In this document: piece after piece, positions 1 through 8,084 of the stretch | How positions within the stretch are numbered: the first letter of the stretch is position 1 | Layout: the number at the start of each line of letters is the position of its first letter | Assembly: GCF_015277895.1 (NCBI RefSeq) | Contig: NZ_CP063815.1 | Coordinates: 2,232,001-2,296,000 of the forward strand | Length of the DNA: 64,000 bases | Source: Microbacterium abyssi | GTDB taxonomy: Bacteria > Actinomycetota > Actinomycetes > Actinomycetales > Microbacteriaceae | Direction: 5' to 3' | Position numbers and translations under genes: made by a program | Notes under the pieces: model-generated | The model's database searches: none | What the model was told of the DNA's origin: nothing | Seen by the model: only the letters and a program-made list of their open reading frames with translations

Positions 1-165
1 CACGACATGGAAGCCTGCCTCCTCGGCGAGGTAGTGCGCCACTACTCCGAGACCGTCGCTGTCGAGGTCGCGCACAGTCACGAGCACCAGGGAGACGGGG
101 CCCTCTCCCTCGACGAGGTACGGCACGGCGCGGCCTTCGGGCTCGAAGATGCTCTTCTTCGTCAC
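1..165 (-). CDS. N-terminal fragment of an unrecognised protein, cut by the window edge
   Basis: A GTG codon at 165 opens a frame that runs off the left edge after 55 codons with no stop. It is preceded by AGGAGA nine bases upstream. The visible part reads as a short charged lead (TKKSIFEPEGRAVPYLVEGEG), a beta strand rich in Val/Leu (VSLVLVTV) and then an acidic loop and helix (DSDGLGVVAHYLAEEAGFHVV). This strand-loop-helix order resembles the start of alpha/beta hydrolases, but no nucleophile elbow is inside the window, so the family is only a guess. It lies downstream of the amylase gene on the same strand, separated from it by a terminator-like hairpin, so it is probably transcribed separately; a TAAAGT box at 225-230 on this strand is a candidate -10. 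Confidence 0.55.
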   Translation of the reverse strand, partial: MTKKSIFEPEGRAVPYLVEGEGPVSLVLVTVRDLDSDGLGVVAHYLAEEAGFHVV

Positions 166-303
166 TGGTATCTGTCTCCTGGTGCCTTCGCATGTGAGTC
201 GCGCGGCGTCGAGCGGGCCCTGCTACTTTACTTCATCGGTCACCGATGCCCGCCGACCCATCCCGTCGAGGAATGCGCGCCACTCCCCCGACGAGCGCGG
301 AAA

Positions 304-336
304 CGGGCCCGACGCGTCTTCTGCACGTCGGGCCCG
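304..336 (-). terminator. Hairpin downstream of the amylase gene
   Basis: Two perfect 11-base arms, CGGGCCCGACG at 304-314 and its complement at 326-336, enclose an 11-base loop. It begins 17 bases after the amylase stop codon and is followed on the minus strand by a short TTT. This fits a factor-independent terminator of the GC-rich actinobacterial type, without a long U tract. Confidence 0.7.
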
Positions 337-353
337 CGGTCAGAGCGATTGTT

Positions 354-3300
354 CTATTTGCCCAGTCGCGCGAATTGCGCGGTGAACCCGTCCCAGTCCT
401 CTTTCTCTGCGGACGTCGATTCATCGGCGGTGTACGGATCCGTCGCGGCATCGAGCGTTGCAGGGTCATTTGGCAAGGAACCGATTGCGGACTGCCCGAA
501 GGTCGAGATCAGCATCACGCCGATCCCGTTCTCCTCCACAGCCGCGCGCGTCGTTCCGAGAACCGAGAACGGGATCTTCATCTCGTAGACGGTGTCCTGT
601 TCCGTGCTATGCGCGCCGAGGAGATCGCTGAAGGCGCTTTCGTCGGCGAGATCGGCTGGTGCGTATCCCTCATACCCATTGGCTGCGATGCCCATCAGCG
701 AAGCTCCGTGGAATCCATCGCCGAACGCGTAGGCAACACCGCCGTCTGCGAAGCTGGTGACATTCTCAGCCTCATAGTCGAAGGCGTCTGAGTCGTTCAG
801 CGAGAACACCGCCGGCTTGCCCACACCGGGCTTGCTCGAGAACATCGCGACGTGATCGGCCTCTTCGTTCTCGAAGGTGTAGCGCATCCCCCAGATGCCC
901 TGCTCGGTGCCATCGATCAGGCCGTCGCCGCCCCGATCCGTGACGTCGAACGCGATCCCTTGAGGAATATCACCGTTGTACGGCTTGCCGTTGTCGCTGA
1001 TCGGGTATCCCTGCCCGGGGTCGACCACGTCGGTGACGTTGGTGAACTGCCACATCAGGTAGACGTTCTCGTCGTCCCACGACCCGTACAGCGCGTACGG
1101 GTCGTACACCGGCCCTTCATGGCTTCCGCGGAAAATGCGCGGATCGTCGTTGGCGACGCCCTGAGCGATGATCATGTCCTCGGTCCATTCAGATGCGTCA
1201 CCGTCCACGGTGACCGACGCGGTCTTCCCCACCTGGCCGTTCGGGTTCTGCTGGTAGTAGCCGGCCGAGTAATCGGTGCCGACCGGCGTTCCTGGATTGC
1301 CCGGATCCCCCGGGACTTCCGGGTCTTCCGGGACTTCCGGGTCTTCCGGGTCTTCCACCGCGCACGGGCTCACCGCCGTCACGGAACCACCGGCAATGGC
1401 GACGGTCGTCCCGCTGACGACGTAGTCCTTGGAACCGTTGTTGTCCCACGCGCCCCTCCCGTTGTTGAACGCGAACGTCGAACCAGACGCACCGGAAGGC
1501 ACCGTCGTCGACACCCACCCTTCACACGCATCCGACATCCTCGTCCCCGGCGCGCTCGTCCACGCACCAGTGCCGACACGGAAATGCGCGTAATACGCGT
1601 CCCAGCTCTTATCCGTCTTGTAGAACACAGTGAGATCCTCACCAGTCGGCTCGGCGCACGGGCTCACCGCCGTCACGGAACCACCGGCAATGGCGACGGT
1701 CGTCCCGCTGACGACGTAGTCCTTGGAACCGTTGTTGTCCCACGCACCCCTCCCGTTGTTGAACGCGAACGTCGAACCAGACGCACCGGAAGGCACCGTC
1801 GTCGACACCCACCCTTCACACGCATCCGACATCCTCGTCCCCGGCGCGCTCGTCCACGCACCAGTGCCGACACGGAAATGCGCGTAATACGCGTCCCAGC
1901 TCTTATCCGTCTTGTAGAACACAGTCAGATCCTCACCAGTCGGCGTCGCGTCCGTGGTCGCAGCAGCCAGCGCGCTCTCGTCCGACTGGTTCGCGCCATC
2001 GCTCGCAGCGACGGTGTACCGGTATTCGGTCTCCGGCGCGAGCCCACGGTCCGTGTACGAGGTGGACGTGCCTGCAGCCTGGAAGGTCTTCGTACCGTCC
2101 GCCCCACCCGTACGCGTGATCTCGTACCCCATGACAGCGCAATCGTCAGTTGACGCCGACCAGGTCAATGAGATTTCCGTACCCGAGGCGGCCGCCTTGA
2201 CGTTCTTCGGAGTGGTGGGCGGTTGCTCGTCAACACACGTGCCGGTGCCGACCTTCGCGTCTGCATGAATCGCGACGGCATCGTTTCCTGACACAGTGGC
2301 GGAGAACTGCCCGCCCGAGACTGTCACGGTGTCGCCTGACCAGTTGCCGCGATCGTTCTTGGCCGAGATGACGTTGTAGTACTCACCGTCCGGAAGCCCG
2401 GTCTTGAACGTCTGAGTGAATTGACCGCCGCGGTTGATGACGACGGTGCCCTTGTCGCCCCGGCTGAAGGCAACGGCGCTGCTGCCATTGGTCCATTTGT
2501 CGGTCACGGACGTCCCGTAGGTGGCGACGCGGAAACCGACCATGTTCTTGATGTCGTTCTGAGCGTGCTTGCAGGTCCATGCGGAGCCACTTCCACACAC
2601 CTGATCGATCACTTCACCCGACGCAACCTGCGGGGGTCCTGCATCGAAGTTGCTGAACGTGTAGCCGGAGTGGATCGACGGCGAGCCATAGTTCCACGCG
2701 AGCGTGAAGACCTGCGCGAGATCGTAGACGTCGCCGTTCTTGTAGCTCAGCGTCTCGCCGTTACGCTCCGTGTCGTGGTTGTCGACGAACACACCGGCGT
2801 CGTCATGATCGAGGAAGCCGTCCCACGACTCACCGATTCCGGAGCCGCTGATCAGCCAGTTGAGGGTGCCACCGCCGAAGGCTTCCTTGAGCTTGCGTGC
2901 GTAGGCGAACTCGTGGATATCACCCATCCCCAGATATTCCTCTGGCTGAATCGGCTCATTCGCGCGGATGACTTCCTGGACGATATACAGCTCGTCACGC
3001 TTCTTCACCTTCGACATGATGCCCTCCATGTCGGCGGCCGAGATGTGCTTGACGGCGTCGATTCGGAATCCTGACGCCCCGAGATCGACCAGCCGATTCA
3101 GGTAATCAGCGATCTTCTGCTGCACCGATTGCGACCCGGTATCCAGATCCGACAGATTCACCAGGTTGCAGTTCTGCACGTCCCATCGGTCCTGGTAATT
3201 CGAGATGTCTCTGCGGCAGGAGTGGAAATCGCCGTCGTTGTACAGTCCCGGGTAGTTGTAGTGACCGAATTGCGTTCCTGCCCAACCTGTTCCGCCGGCG

Positions 3301-3728
3301 GATTGGCCACTCATGTGGTTGATGACCGCATCGACGATAACTCCGACGCCCGCGTCCTCACAGGTGTCGATCATCTTCTTGAACTCGGCCTCGGTGCCTA
3401 GTCGAGATTCGAGTCGATAGCTGACCGGCTGGTAATACGTCCACCATTGGTTTCCGCGAACGTGTTCCTGAGGCGGCGATGTCTGTACATACCCATATCC
3501 CGCCGGGCCCAGGGTATTTTTGCATTCGTCGGCGATCGCATTCCAGGTCCACGAGAACATCACAGCGATAGTGTCCTTCGGGCCGGGGGCCGCTGCCTCC
3601 GCTTTGTTCGGCGGCGAGAGCGCGACGAACAGCGAAGCGAGCATCAGCCCGATAGCGAAGATCGCCCACGAAGTCTGACTTCGTTTCGATCGTTCCGGGA
3701 GCCGATCAAGAGTGCGTGCGGGGGTCAC
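354..3728 (-). CDS. Secreted multidomain alpha-amylase, GH13, with duplicated starch-binding module
   Basis: Endo-acting alpha-1,4-glucan hydrolase predicted to degrade starch outside the cell. The 1124-residue product opens with a basic stretch and hydrophobic signal peptide (about 20-46). The GH13 barrel follows, with region I DAVINH (133-138), nucleophile D224 in GFRIDAVKH, acid/base E252 in QEVI and D319 in FVDNHD. An all-beta C domain, a fibronectin type III domain (about 505-592), two identical CBM25/26-like starch-binding modules (about 596-691 and 693-789), an acidic Pro-rich linker (790-819) and a C-terminal domain of about 300 residues follow. The last resembles DOMON/CBM9-like ligand-binding folds (VDGDASEWTED near its start), but I cannot name it with certainty. 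The GTG start has AAGGAG seven to eight bases upstream. The promoter carries a LacI-type operator. Unlike most neighbours the gene contains no GGATGCC/GGCATCC word, a hint of transfer or distinct codon use. Confidence 0.95.
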   Translation of the reverse strand: MTPARTLDRLPERSKRSQTSWAIFAIGLMLASLFVALSPPNKAEAAAPGPKDTIAVMFSWTWNAIADECKNTLGPAGYGYVQTSPPQEHVRGNQWWTYYQPVSYRLESRLGTEAEFKKMIDTCEDAGVGVIVDAVINHMSGQSAGGTGWAGTQFGHYNYPGLYNDGDFHSCRRDISNYQDRWDVQNCNLVNLSDLDTGSQSVQQKIADYLNRLVDLGASGFRIDAVKHISAADMEGIMSKVKKRDELYIVQEVIRANEPIQPEEYLGMGDIHEFAYARKLKEAFGGGTLNWLISGSGIGESWDGFLDHDDAGVFVDNHDTERNGETLSYKNGDVYDLAQVFTLAWNYGSPSIHSGYTFSNFDAGPPQVASGEVIDQVCGSGSAWTCKHAQNDIKNMVGFRVATYGTSVTDKWTNGSSAVAFSRGDKGTVVINRGGQFTQTFKTGLPDGEYYNVISAKNDRGNWSGDTVTVSGGQFSATVSGNDAVAIHADAKVGTGTCVDEQPPTTPKNVKAAASGTEISLTWSASTDDCAVMGYEITRTGGADGTKTFQAAGTSTSYTDRGLAPETEYRYTVAASDGANQSDESALAAATTDATPTGEDLTVFYKTDKSWDAYYAHFRVGTGAWTSAPGTRMSDACEGWVSTTVPSGASGSTFAFNNGRGAWDNNGSKDYVVSGTTVAIAGGSVTAVSPCAEPTGEDLTVFYKTDKSWDAYYAHFRVGTGAWTSAPGTRMSDACEGWVSTTVPSGASGSTFAFNNGRGAWDNNGSKDYVVSGTTVAIAGGSVTAVSPCAVEDPEDPEVPEDPEVPGDPGNPGTPVGTDYSAGYYQQNPNGQVGKTASVTVDGDASEWTEDMIIAQGVANDDPRIFRGSHEGPVYDPYALYGSWDDENVYLMWQFTNVTDVVDPGQGYPISDNGKPYNGDIPQGIAFDVTDRGGDGLIDGTEQGIWGMRYTFENEEADHVAMFSSKPGVGKPAVFSLNDSDAFDYEAENVTSFADGGVAYAFGDGFHGASLMGIAANGYEGYAPADLADESAFSDLLGAHSTEQDTVYEMKIPFSVLGTTRAAVEENGIGVMLISTFGQSAIGSLPNDPATLDAATDPYTADESTSAEKEDWDGFTAQFARLGK
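1310..1356 (-). repeat. Short tandem repeat coding for the acidic proline linker
   Basis: The words GGGACTTCC and GGGTCTTCC alternate through this stretch. On the minus strand they code for repeated Glu-Asp-Pro and Glu-Val-Pro triplets that link the starch-binding modules to the C-terminal domain of the amylase. Such repeats change length easily by slippage. Confidence 0.8.
1360..1944 (-). repeat. Tandem 294-bp duplication of the starch-binding module inside the amylase gene
   Basis: Copy 1 spans 1360-1650 and copy 2 spans 1654-1944, a period of 294 bases (98 codons). By eye I see only two base differences between the copies (near 1447 versus 1741, and 1631 versus 1925), and the encoded 95-96 residue modules are identical. 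This means a recent duplication or ongoing gene conversion. Confidence 0.9.
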
Positions 3729-3802
3729 GGTGTGCTCCTTTGCCTACGTGAATGTGTCCGTCGGCGCGTCGGAGGATCGGGGAAGACGCGCTGACTTCCG
3801 TC

Positions 3803-3842
3803 ACGATAGGTGCGTCCGTCGAGGGATTGCAAGCGCTTACAC
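3803..3842 (-). promoter_or_regulatory. Amylase promoter with overlapping LacI-family operator
   Basis: On the minus strand TTGCAA (3832-3827) and TATCGT (3808-3803) sit 18 bases apart as a -35/-10 pair. The -35 lies inside the near-palindrome TGTAAGCGCTTGCAA (3842-3828), which matches the TGnAAnCGnTTnCA pattern of LacI-family (MalR/CcpA-like) operators. Repressor binding would cover the -35, as expected for maltose-, starch- or catabolite-controlled expression. The likely transcript leader is about 67 bases and includes AAGGAG. No LacI-family gene lies in this window. Confidence 0.75.
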
Positions 3843-3995
3843 AAATGTGATGCGAATTACATGCGGGCGGTCCACAGACAGGCACGGCTTCCACATTTAT
3901 TCAGCGAGAGCGAGACATCCGACCAGCGACCCTGGCGCCTGGAGTCGGCCGCCGCTCAACTCGATCCACGGTTCCGGTTGCGGGACACTGGTCAG

Positions 3996-4436
3996 GTGGA
4001 CTACGTGTTTGTACCGCCGGGACCCGGCGCTCGGCTCGGCCTGCGCGTGCCGGCCGGAGAACTCATCGAGCAGTTCAGCCATGCCTCGGGTCCCGGTGGA
4101 CAGGGGGTCAACACCTCGGATTCCCGGGTGCAGCTGAGCCTCGACCTCGCGACGACCACGGCTCTGGACGAAGTCCAGCGCGAACGCGTCCTTGGCCGGC
4201 TCGCGACGAGGCTCTCAGGAACGGTGATCACCATCAGCGCCGAGGAACATCGTTCTCAATTGCGCAACCGCGCCGCTGCTCGGGAACGACTCGCCGAGAC
4301 CCTCCGCGATGCTGTGATGCCCGACACCGTTCGGCGCCCGACCCGTCCCACGCGTGGATCGCAGCGCCGTCGCCTCGAGGGCAAGCGCCGGCTCTCCGAG
4401 ACCAAGCGCAATCGTCGACGTCCGACGGGCGAGTGA
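3996..4436 (+). CDS. arfB: ArfB/YaeJ-like peptidyl-tRNA hydrolase (release-factor domain protein)
   Basis: A 146-residue single-domain class I release-factor homologue. The catalytic GGQ is in SGPGGQGVN (residues 34-36), with no codon-recognition domain, followed by a very basic tail (PTRGSQRRR then a Lys/Arg-rich end). In ArfB that tail enters the empty mRNA channel of stalled ribosomes so that the GGQ can free the nascent chain. Length agrees with E. coli ArfB (about 140). I chose GTG 3996 because GACACT lies exactly six bases before it, the spacing seen for many leaderless starts here, and because upstream codons do not look like protein. It stands alone, divergent from the amylase and convergent with the PNPOx-like gene. 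Confidence 0.85.
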   Translation: MDYVFVPPGPGARLGLRVPAGELIEQFSHASGPGGQGVNTSDSRVQLSLDLATTTALDEVQRERVLGRLATRLSGTVITISAEEHRSQLRNRAAARERLAETLRDAVMPDTVRRPTRPTRGSQRRRLEGKRRLSETKRNRRRPTGE

Positions 4437-4462
4437 CTTCAGGACCACCCTCCGGCGAGCGA

Positions 4463-5014
4463 TCAGGTCTCGTACCGCCACCCATCACCGTCGCGCACGA
4501 AGGCGATGCGCACATGACGGCGATCTGGCGACCCCTGCCAGAACTCCACGCGATTCGGCACGACTCGCCAAAGAGTCCAGTCGTCCGGATCGACTGCCTG
4601 TTGCGCCGCCACGCTCCGGGCTTGCAGATCGGCAAGGCTCTCGTCTCGCGATGCCTCGATCACGGGTCCACGGACCCTGACGGAGCGTACGAGCGGCTGC
4701 CACCAGAAGGTGAGCGCCGCATTTGGGCAGACTTCGAGCTGGCCACCCTTGACGCTCGTCCGAGTACTGGCGAAGGCCCAGCCACGTTGATCCACGTCCT
4801 TCAGCACCACGACGCGAGCATCCGGCATCCCGCTCGCGTCGACTGTGGACAAGGTCATCGCGTGCGGCTCCGCCACCTCATGGTGCTGGGCGACGGCCAG
4901 CCAATCGAGGAAGAGCGTCACCGGGCCCTCCGGCAGATCCCCGAGGTCCAGTGGTGGGGCGGTCCCGGCCAACGACGGCAACGCCCGCAGCATCGACTTC
5001 GTCGAATCCGTCAT
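4463..5014 (-). CDS. Pyridoxamine 5'-phosphate oxidase family protein (PdxH-like)
   Basis: A 183-residue FMN-dependent split-barrel protein. The middle has the PNPOx pattern ARVVVLKDVDQRGWAFAS and ALTFWWQPL, and the C-terminus ends with the PNPOx dimerisation signature (VEFWQGSPDRRHVRI). Family members oxidise pyridoxine or pyridoxamine 5'-phosphate to pyridoxal 5'-phosphate. It is shorter than E. coli PdxH (218), mainly at the N-terminus, and the RxH substrate motif is read here as RRH, so the substrate could differ. The ATG at 5014 has a good ribosome site (GGAGAGGGAGG). It ends convergent to the ArfB gene and lies 56 bases downstream of ychF, which is on the same strand. Confidence 0.75.
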   Translation of the reverse strand: MTDSTKSMLRALPSLAGTAPPLDLGDLPEGPVTLFLDWLAVAQHHEVAEPHAMTLSTVDASGMPDARVVVLKDVDQRGWAFASTRTSVKGGQLEVCPNAALTFWWQPLVRSVRVRGPVIEASRDESLADLQARSVAAQQAVDPDDWTLWRVVPNRVEFWQGSPDRRHVRIAFVRDGDGWRYET

Positions 5015-5070
5015 CGTCCGAACCTCCCTCTCCTCCGGCTCAGCTCGAGCTTTCGCCGCGTCACCAACGG

Positions 5071-6144
5071 CTAGACGTTGAAGCGGAACTCCACCACGTC
5101 GCCGTCCTGCATGACGTAGTCCTTGCCCTCCAGACGCGCCTTCCCCTTGGCGCGCGCCTCGACGACCGAGCCGGTCGCGACCAGATCATCGAACGAGATG
5201 ACCTCGGCCTTGATGAAGCCCTTCTCGAAGTCGGTGTGGATGACACCTGCGGCCTGCGGCGCCTTGGCACCGCGCGGGATCGTCCACGCACGCGACTCCT
5301 TCGGCCCCGCGGTCAGGTAAGTCTGAAGACCCAGGGTCTCGAAGCCGACGCGCGCGAGCTGGTCGAGGCCCGACTCCTCCTGACCTGTGGATTCCAGCAG
5401 CTCGGCGGCATCCTCCGGGTCGAGGTCGATGAGTTCGGACTCGATCTTGGCGTCGAGGAAGATCGCCTTCGCCGGCGCGACCAGAGCCTCGAGCTCGGCC
5501 TTGCGCGCAGCATCCGTCAGCACGGCCTCGTCGACGTTGAACACGAAGATGACCGGCTTCGACGTGAGCAGGCCGAGCTCCTTGATCGGCGCGAGATCGA
5601 TGCCGCTCACCGAGAGCAGCGTGCCGCGCTCGAGCGCGTCCTTCGCGGCGTTCGCGGCCTCGAGCACCGAAGGGTCGAGCTTCTTGCCGCGAACCTCCTT
5701 CTCGAACCGAGGGATCGCCTTCTCGACGGTCTGCAGGTCGGCGAGCATGAGCTCGGCGTTGATCGTCTCGAGGTCACCCTGTGGGTTGATCGCGCCCTCG
5801 ACGTGCACGACGTCGTCGTCGTCGAAGCCGCGCACCACCTGGGCGATGGCATCCGCCTCACGGATGTTCGCGAGGAACTGGTTGCCGAGCCCCTCTCCCT
5901 CTGACGCGCCGCGGACGATGCCCGCGATATCGACGAACGACACGGTCGCCGGAAGGATCCGCTCGCTGCCGAAGATCCCGGCGAGCACGTCGAGCCGGGA
6001 GTCCGGGAGGTTCACCACACCGACGTTCGGCTCGATCGTCGCGAACGGATAGTTCGCCGCGAGCACGTCGTTCTTGGTCAGTGCGTTGAAGAGGGTGGAC
6101 TTGCCGACGTTGGGCAGGCCTACGATTCCGATAGTGAGAGCCAC
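5071..6144 (-). CDS. ychF: YchF/Ola1-type ribosome-associated ATPase
   Basis: 357 residues, typical for the family. The P-loop GLPNVGKS lies at residues 8-15, then DIAG (switch II region). The G4 position reads NVDE instead of NKxD, the change that makes YchF prefer ATP. A C-terminal TGS domain is seen (IHTDFEKGFIKAEVISFDDL, VMQDGDVVEFRFNV). The family binds ribosomes and acts in the oxidative stress response and translation start fidelity. The GTG start at 6144 lacks a Shine-Dalgarno sequence; TAGACT lies eight bases upstream, which suggests a leaderless or nearly leaderless message. Confidence 0.95.
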   Translation of the reverse strand: MALTIGIVGLPNVGKSTLFNALTKNDVLAANYPFATIEPNVGVVNLPDSRLDVLAGIFGSERILPATVSFVDIAGIVRGASEGEGLGNQFLANIREADAIAQVVRGFDDDDVVHVEGAINPQGDLETINAELMLADLQTVEKAIPRFEKEVRGKKLDPSVLEAANAAKDALERGTLLSVSGIDLAPIKELGLLTSKPVIFVFNVDEAVLTDAARKAELEALVAPAKAIFLDAKIESELIDLDPEDAAELLESTGQEESGLDQLARVGFETLGLQTYLTAGPKESRAWTIPRGAKAPQAAGVIHTDFEKGFIKAEVISFDDLVATGSVVEARAKGKARLEGKDYVMQDGDVVEFRFNV

Positions 6145-6180
6145 GGGGTAAGAGTCTACCGGCGCGCGCTCACGCGGCCT

Positions 6181-6921
6181 TCACTCCCGCAGCGCGCGGA
6201 ATGCCCGGGTCACGTACGGCAACTCGATTGTCGTCTCGTCATGCAGGCCGACCTCGTCGAACAGCGCGTCCATCGCTACGTGGATGGCGCGTCGATCCGA
6301 GTCGGATGCTGTGATGAGGTGACTGCGAGAATCGGCCATCCTGTGCAGCTGTGCGCGCGTGATCGGTCGCGCCCAGTGCCACTCCTGGGACTCCAGCCCG
6401 GCGAACGGGGCGGCAACGGTCGGACCGTACTCGTCGAGCATCACCTCGGCAGCGCTGGAGTGCATGATCGCCGTGAGTCGACGCACCCACTCGGTCCGGT
6501 TGTCGCGGGTGTTCCAGATGAGCCCGAGCGTGCCGCCGGAGCGCACGGCCCGGCCGATCTCCGCAGAGCCCTCAACGGGATCCACCCAGTGCCAAGCCTG
6601 TCCCAGCACCACGGCGTCGAGGCTGGCATCGGGGACGGGCAACTGCTCAGCGGTGCCGAGGAACGTCGGCACCCCCGGAACCGCACGGCGGAGCACAGCG
6701 AGCATCGCCGGGTCGGGGTCGATCGCGATCACCTCGGCGTCGGGCGCATCCGCGAGCACCCGGGTCAGTTTGCCGGTTCCTGCTCCCACGTCCGCGACAC
6801 GACGTGATCCGTGCGGCAGCGTTTCAAGCATCCAGGCGACCGCATCGAACGGATAGTCGGGTCTCGCGGCCTCATAATGATCAGCCGCCGCGCCGAAGGA
6901 AGTCGCCCGCTCATCGCCCAT
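6181..6921 (-). CDS. Class I SAM-dependent methyltransferase
   Basis: 246 residues with the Rossmann-fold motif I VADVGAGTGKL (about residues 40-50), an acidic motif II (VIAIDPDPAML) and a UbiE/Methyltransf_11-like middle (LDAVVLGQAWHWVDP). The AWHWVD stretch is typical of a widespread actinobacterial methyltransferase group without known substrate. The ATG at 6921 follows TAGGCT (6933-6928) by exactly six bases and has no ribosome site, so the message is probably leaderless. It is divergent from the exonuclease gene. Confidence 0.85.
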   Translation of the reverse strand: MGDERATSFGAAADHYEAARPDYPFDAVAWMLETLPHGSRRVADVGAGTGKLTRVLADAPDAEVIAIDPDPAMLAVLRRAVPGVPTFLGTAEQLPVPDASLDAVVLGQAWHWVDPVEGSAEIGRAVRSGGTLGLIWNTRDNRTEWVRRLTAIMHSSAAEVMLDEYGPTVAAPFAGLESQEWHWARPITRAQLHRMADSRSHLITASDSDRRAIHVAMDALFDEVGLHDETTIELPYVTRAFRALRE

Positions 6922-6980
6922 GTCGCCAGCCTACGGCGAGTCTGCGGCGTCTGATCCGTCACCGGGGAGAGGGTGAAGAG
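6922..6980. promoter_or_regulatory. Compact divergent promoter region
   Basis: The 59-base gap between two divergent starts holds TAGGCT six bases before the minus-strand ATG and, on the plus strand, GAGGGT six bases before GTG 6981. The plus box is a weaker match to TANNNT, and a GGGGAGAGGG stretch could also serve as a ribosome site for that gene. Confidence 0.55.
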
Positions 6981-7574
6981 GTGCCCCTGGATTTCACCGC
7001 CATCGACTTCGAGACCGCGAACTCCAGCCCGGCATCCGCCTGTTCCGTCGGGCTGGTGCGTGTCCGCGGCGGCCAGGTAGTCGCCACGGCCGGCTGGCTG
7101 ATCCGTCCTCCGGCAGGACACGACGAGTTCCAGGAGTGGAACATCAAGATCCACGGCATCCGCCCTCAGGATGTCGCGAACGCCGCCACCTGGCCCGAGC
7201 AGTTCGACCGCCTGTGCGGCTTCGCCGGCGCCGATGTGCTCGTGGCGCACAACGCCGGATTCGACCTGAAGGTGCTGCGCACCGCATCCGAGGTCACCGC
7301 GCTCGAGTGCCCACCGTATCGTTCGCTGTGCAGCCTGCAGGTCGCCCGCAAGGTGTACGACCTCGACTCGTACCGGCTTCCGAAGGCCGCGGCCGCCGCC
7401 GGGTTCGCTGAGTTCTCGCATCACGACGCACTGGCAGATGCTCGCGCCTGCGCCCAGATCGTCATCGACGCCGCGCGCCGCACAGCGAGCGCCGACGTCG
7501 ACGCCCTCGCGAGCGGCCTCAGCCTGCGCGTGACAGAGCCGCTCGTCGCCGTCGTCCACGAGCAGGCCGCCTGA
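6981..7574 (+). CDS. DEDDh 3'-5' exonuclease (DNA polymerase III epsilon-like)
   Basis: 197 residues. ExoI motif IDFETAN supplies Asp and Glu near the N-terminus, ExoII HNAGFDLKVL supplies the second Asp (about residue 93), and ExoIII FSHHDALADA supplies His and the last Asp (about residues 148-153). This is the two-metal DEDDh nuclease set used in proofreading and RNase T-type enzymes. It lacks the extra domains of DnaQ, so a stand-alone repair or tidying nuclease is more likely than a replicative subunit. The start was placed at GTG 6981, just before the first motif, because the upstream codons are not conserved-looking and a purine-rich site precedes it. Confidence 0.85.
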   Translation: MPLDFTAIDFETANSSPASACSVGLVRVRGGQVVATAGWLIRPPAGHDEFQEWNIKIHGIRPQDVANAATWPEQFDRLCGFAGADVLVAHNAGFDLKVLRTASEVTALECPPYRSLCSLQVARKVYDLDSYRLPKAAAAAGFAEFSHHDALADARACAQIVIDAARRTASADVDALASGLSLRVTEPLVAVVHEQAA

Positions 7575-7609
7575 GTGCATTCCCGCGCCCGACGCGAGAG
7601 AATGACGGC

Positions 7610-8017
7610 ATGACGAATCCATCCGGTGACTCCCCGGTCAGCCTCGAGGTCATCGAGGGAACCTTCGATCTCGCACGGCAGGGACGCACGGGACCGCTCG
7701 GCGAGATGATCGACGCCGGCGTGCCGGTCGACCTGCGCAATCCGCGCGGCGACACCATGCTGATCGTTGCGACCTACGCCGAGGAGGCCCACACGGTCGC
7801 GGATCTGATCCGACGCGGCGCCGAGCTGGATGCCGTCAACAACAACGGGCAGACCGCGATCTCGTGCGCTGTGTTCCGCAAGAACGAGACGCTCCTGCGG
7901 ATGCTGCTGGATGCCGGTGCCGATCAGGACGCCGGCGGACTGTCCGCCACGGCGATCGCCGACCAGTTCGGTCTGACCGACATGCGCGCGATCCTCGACG
8001 AGTACGCCGCACGCTGA
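7610..8017 (+). CDS. Ankyrin repeat protein
   Basis: 135 residues with about three ankyrin repeats: residues about 43-75 (RNPRGDTMLIVATYAEEAHTVADLIRRGA), 76-108 (VNNNGQTAISCAVFRKNETLLRMLLDAGA) and a degenerate third. No signal peptide or catalytic motif is seen, so it probably acts in the cytoplasm as a protein-binding scaffold. GAGAAT lies six bases before the ATG, a near match to the leaderless pattern. It follows the exonuclease gene by 35 bases. Partner unknown. Confidence 0.8.
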   Translation: MTNPSGDSPVSLEVIEGTFDLARQGRTGPLGEMIDAGVPVDLRNPRGDTMLIVATYAEEAHTVADLIRRGAELDAVNNNGQTAISCAVFRKNETLLRMLLDAGADQDAGGLSATAIADQFGLTDMRAILDEYAAR

Positions 8018-8084
8018 ACCTCGCTCCGGCGCCGCTGCGGGGCGGCGCGACGCCGATGTCGGATGCCCTCGGCATCATGGCGGT

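Noticed and set aside
852..2153. A 433-codon open frame opposite the amylase with an internal repeat
   Set aside because: The repeat is the antisense of the duplicated starch-binding module; the protein is Arg-rich and has no start context.
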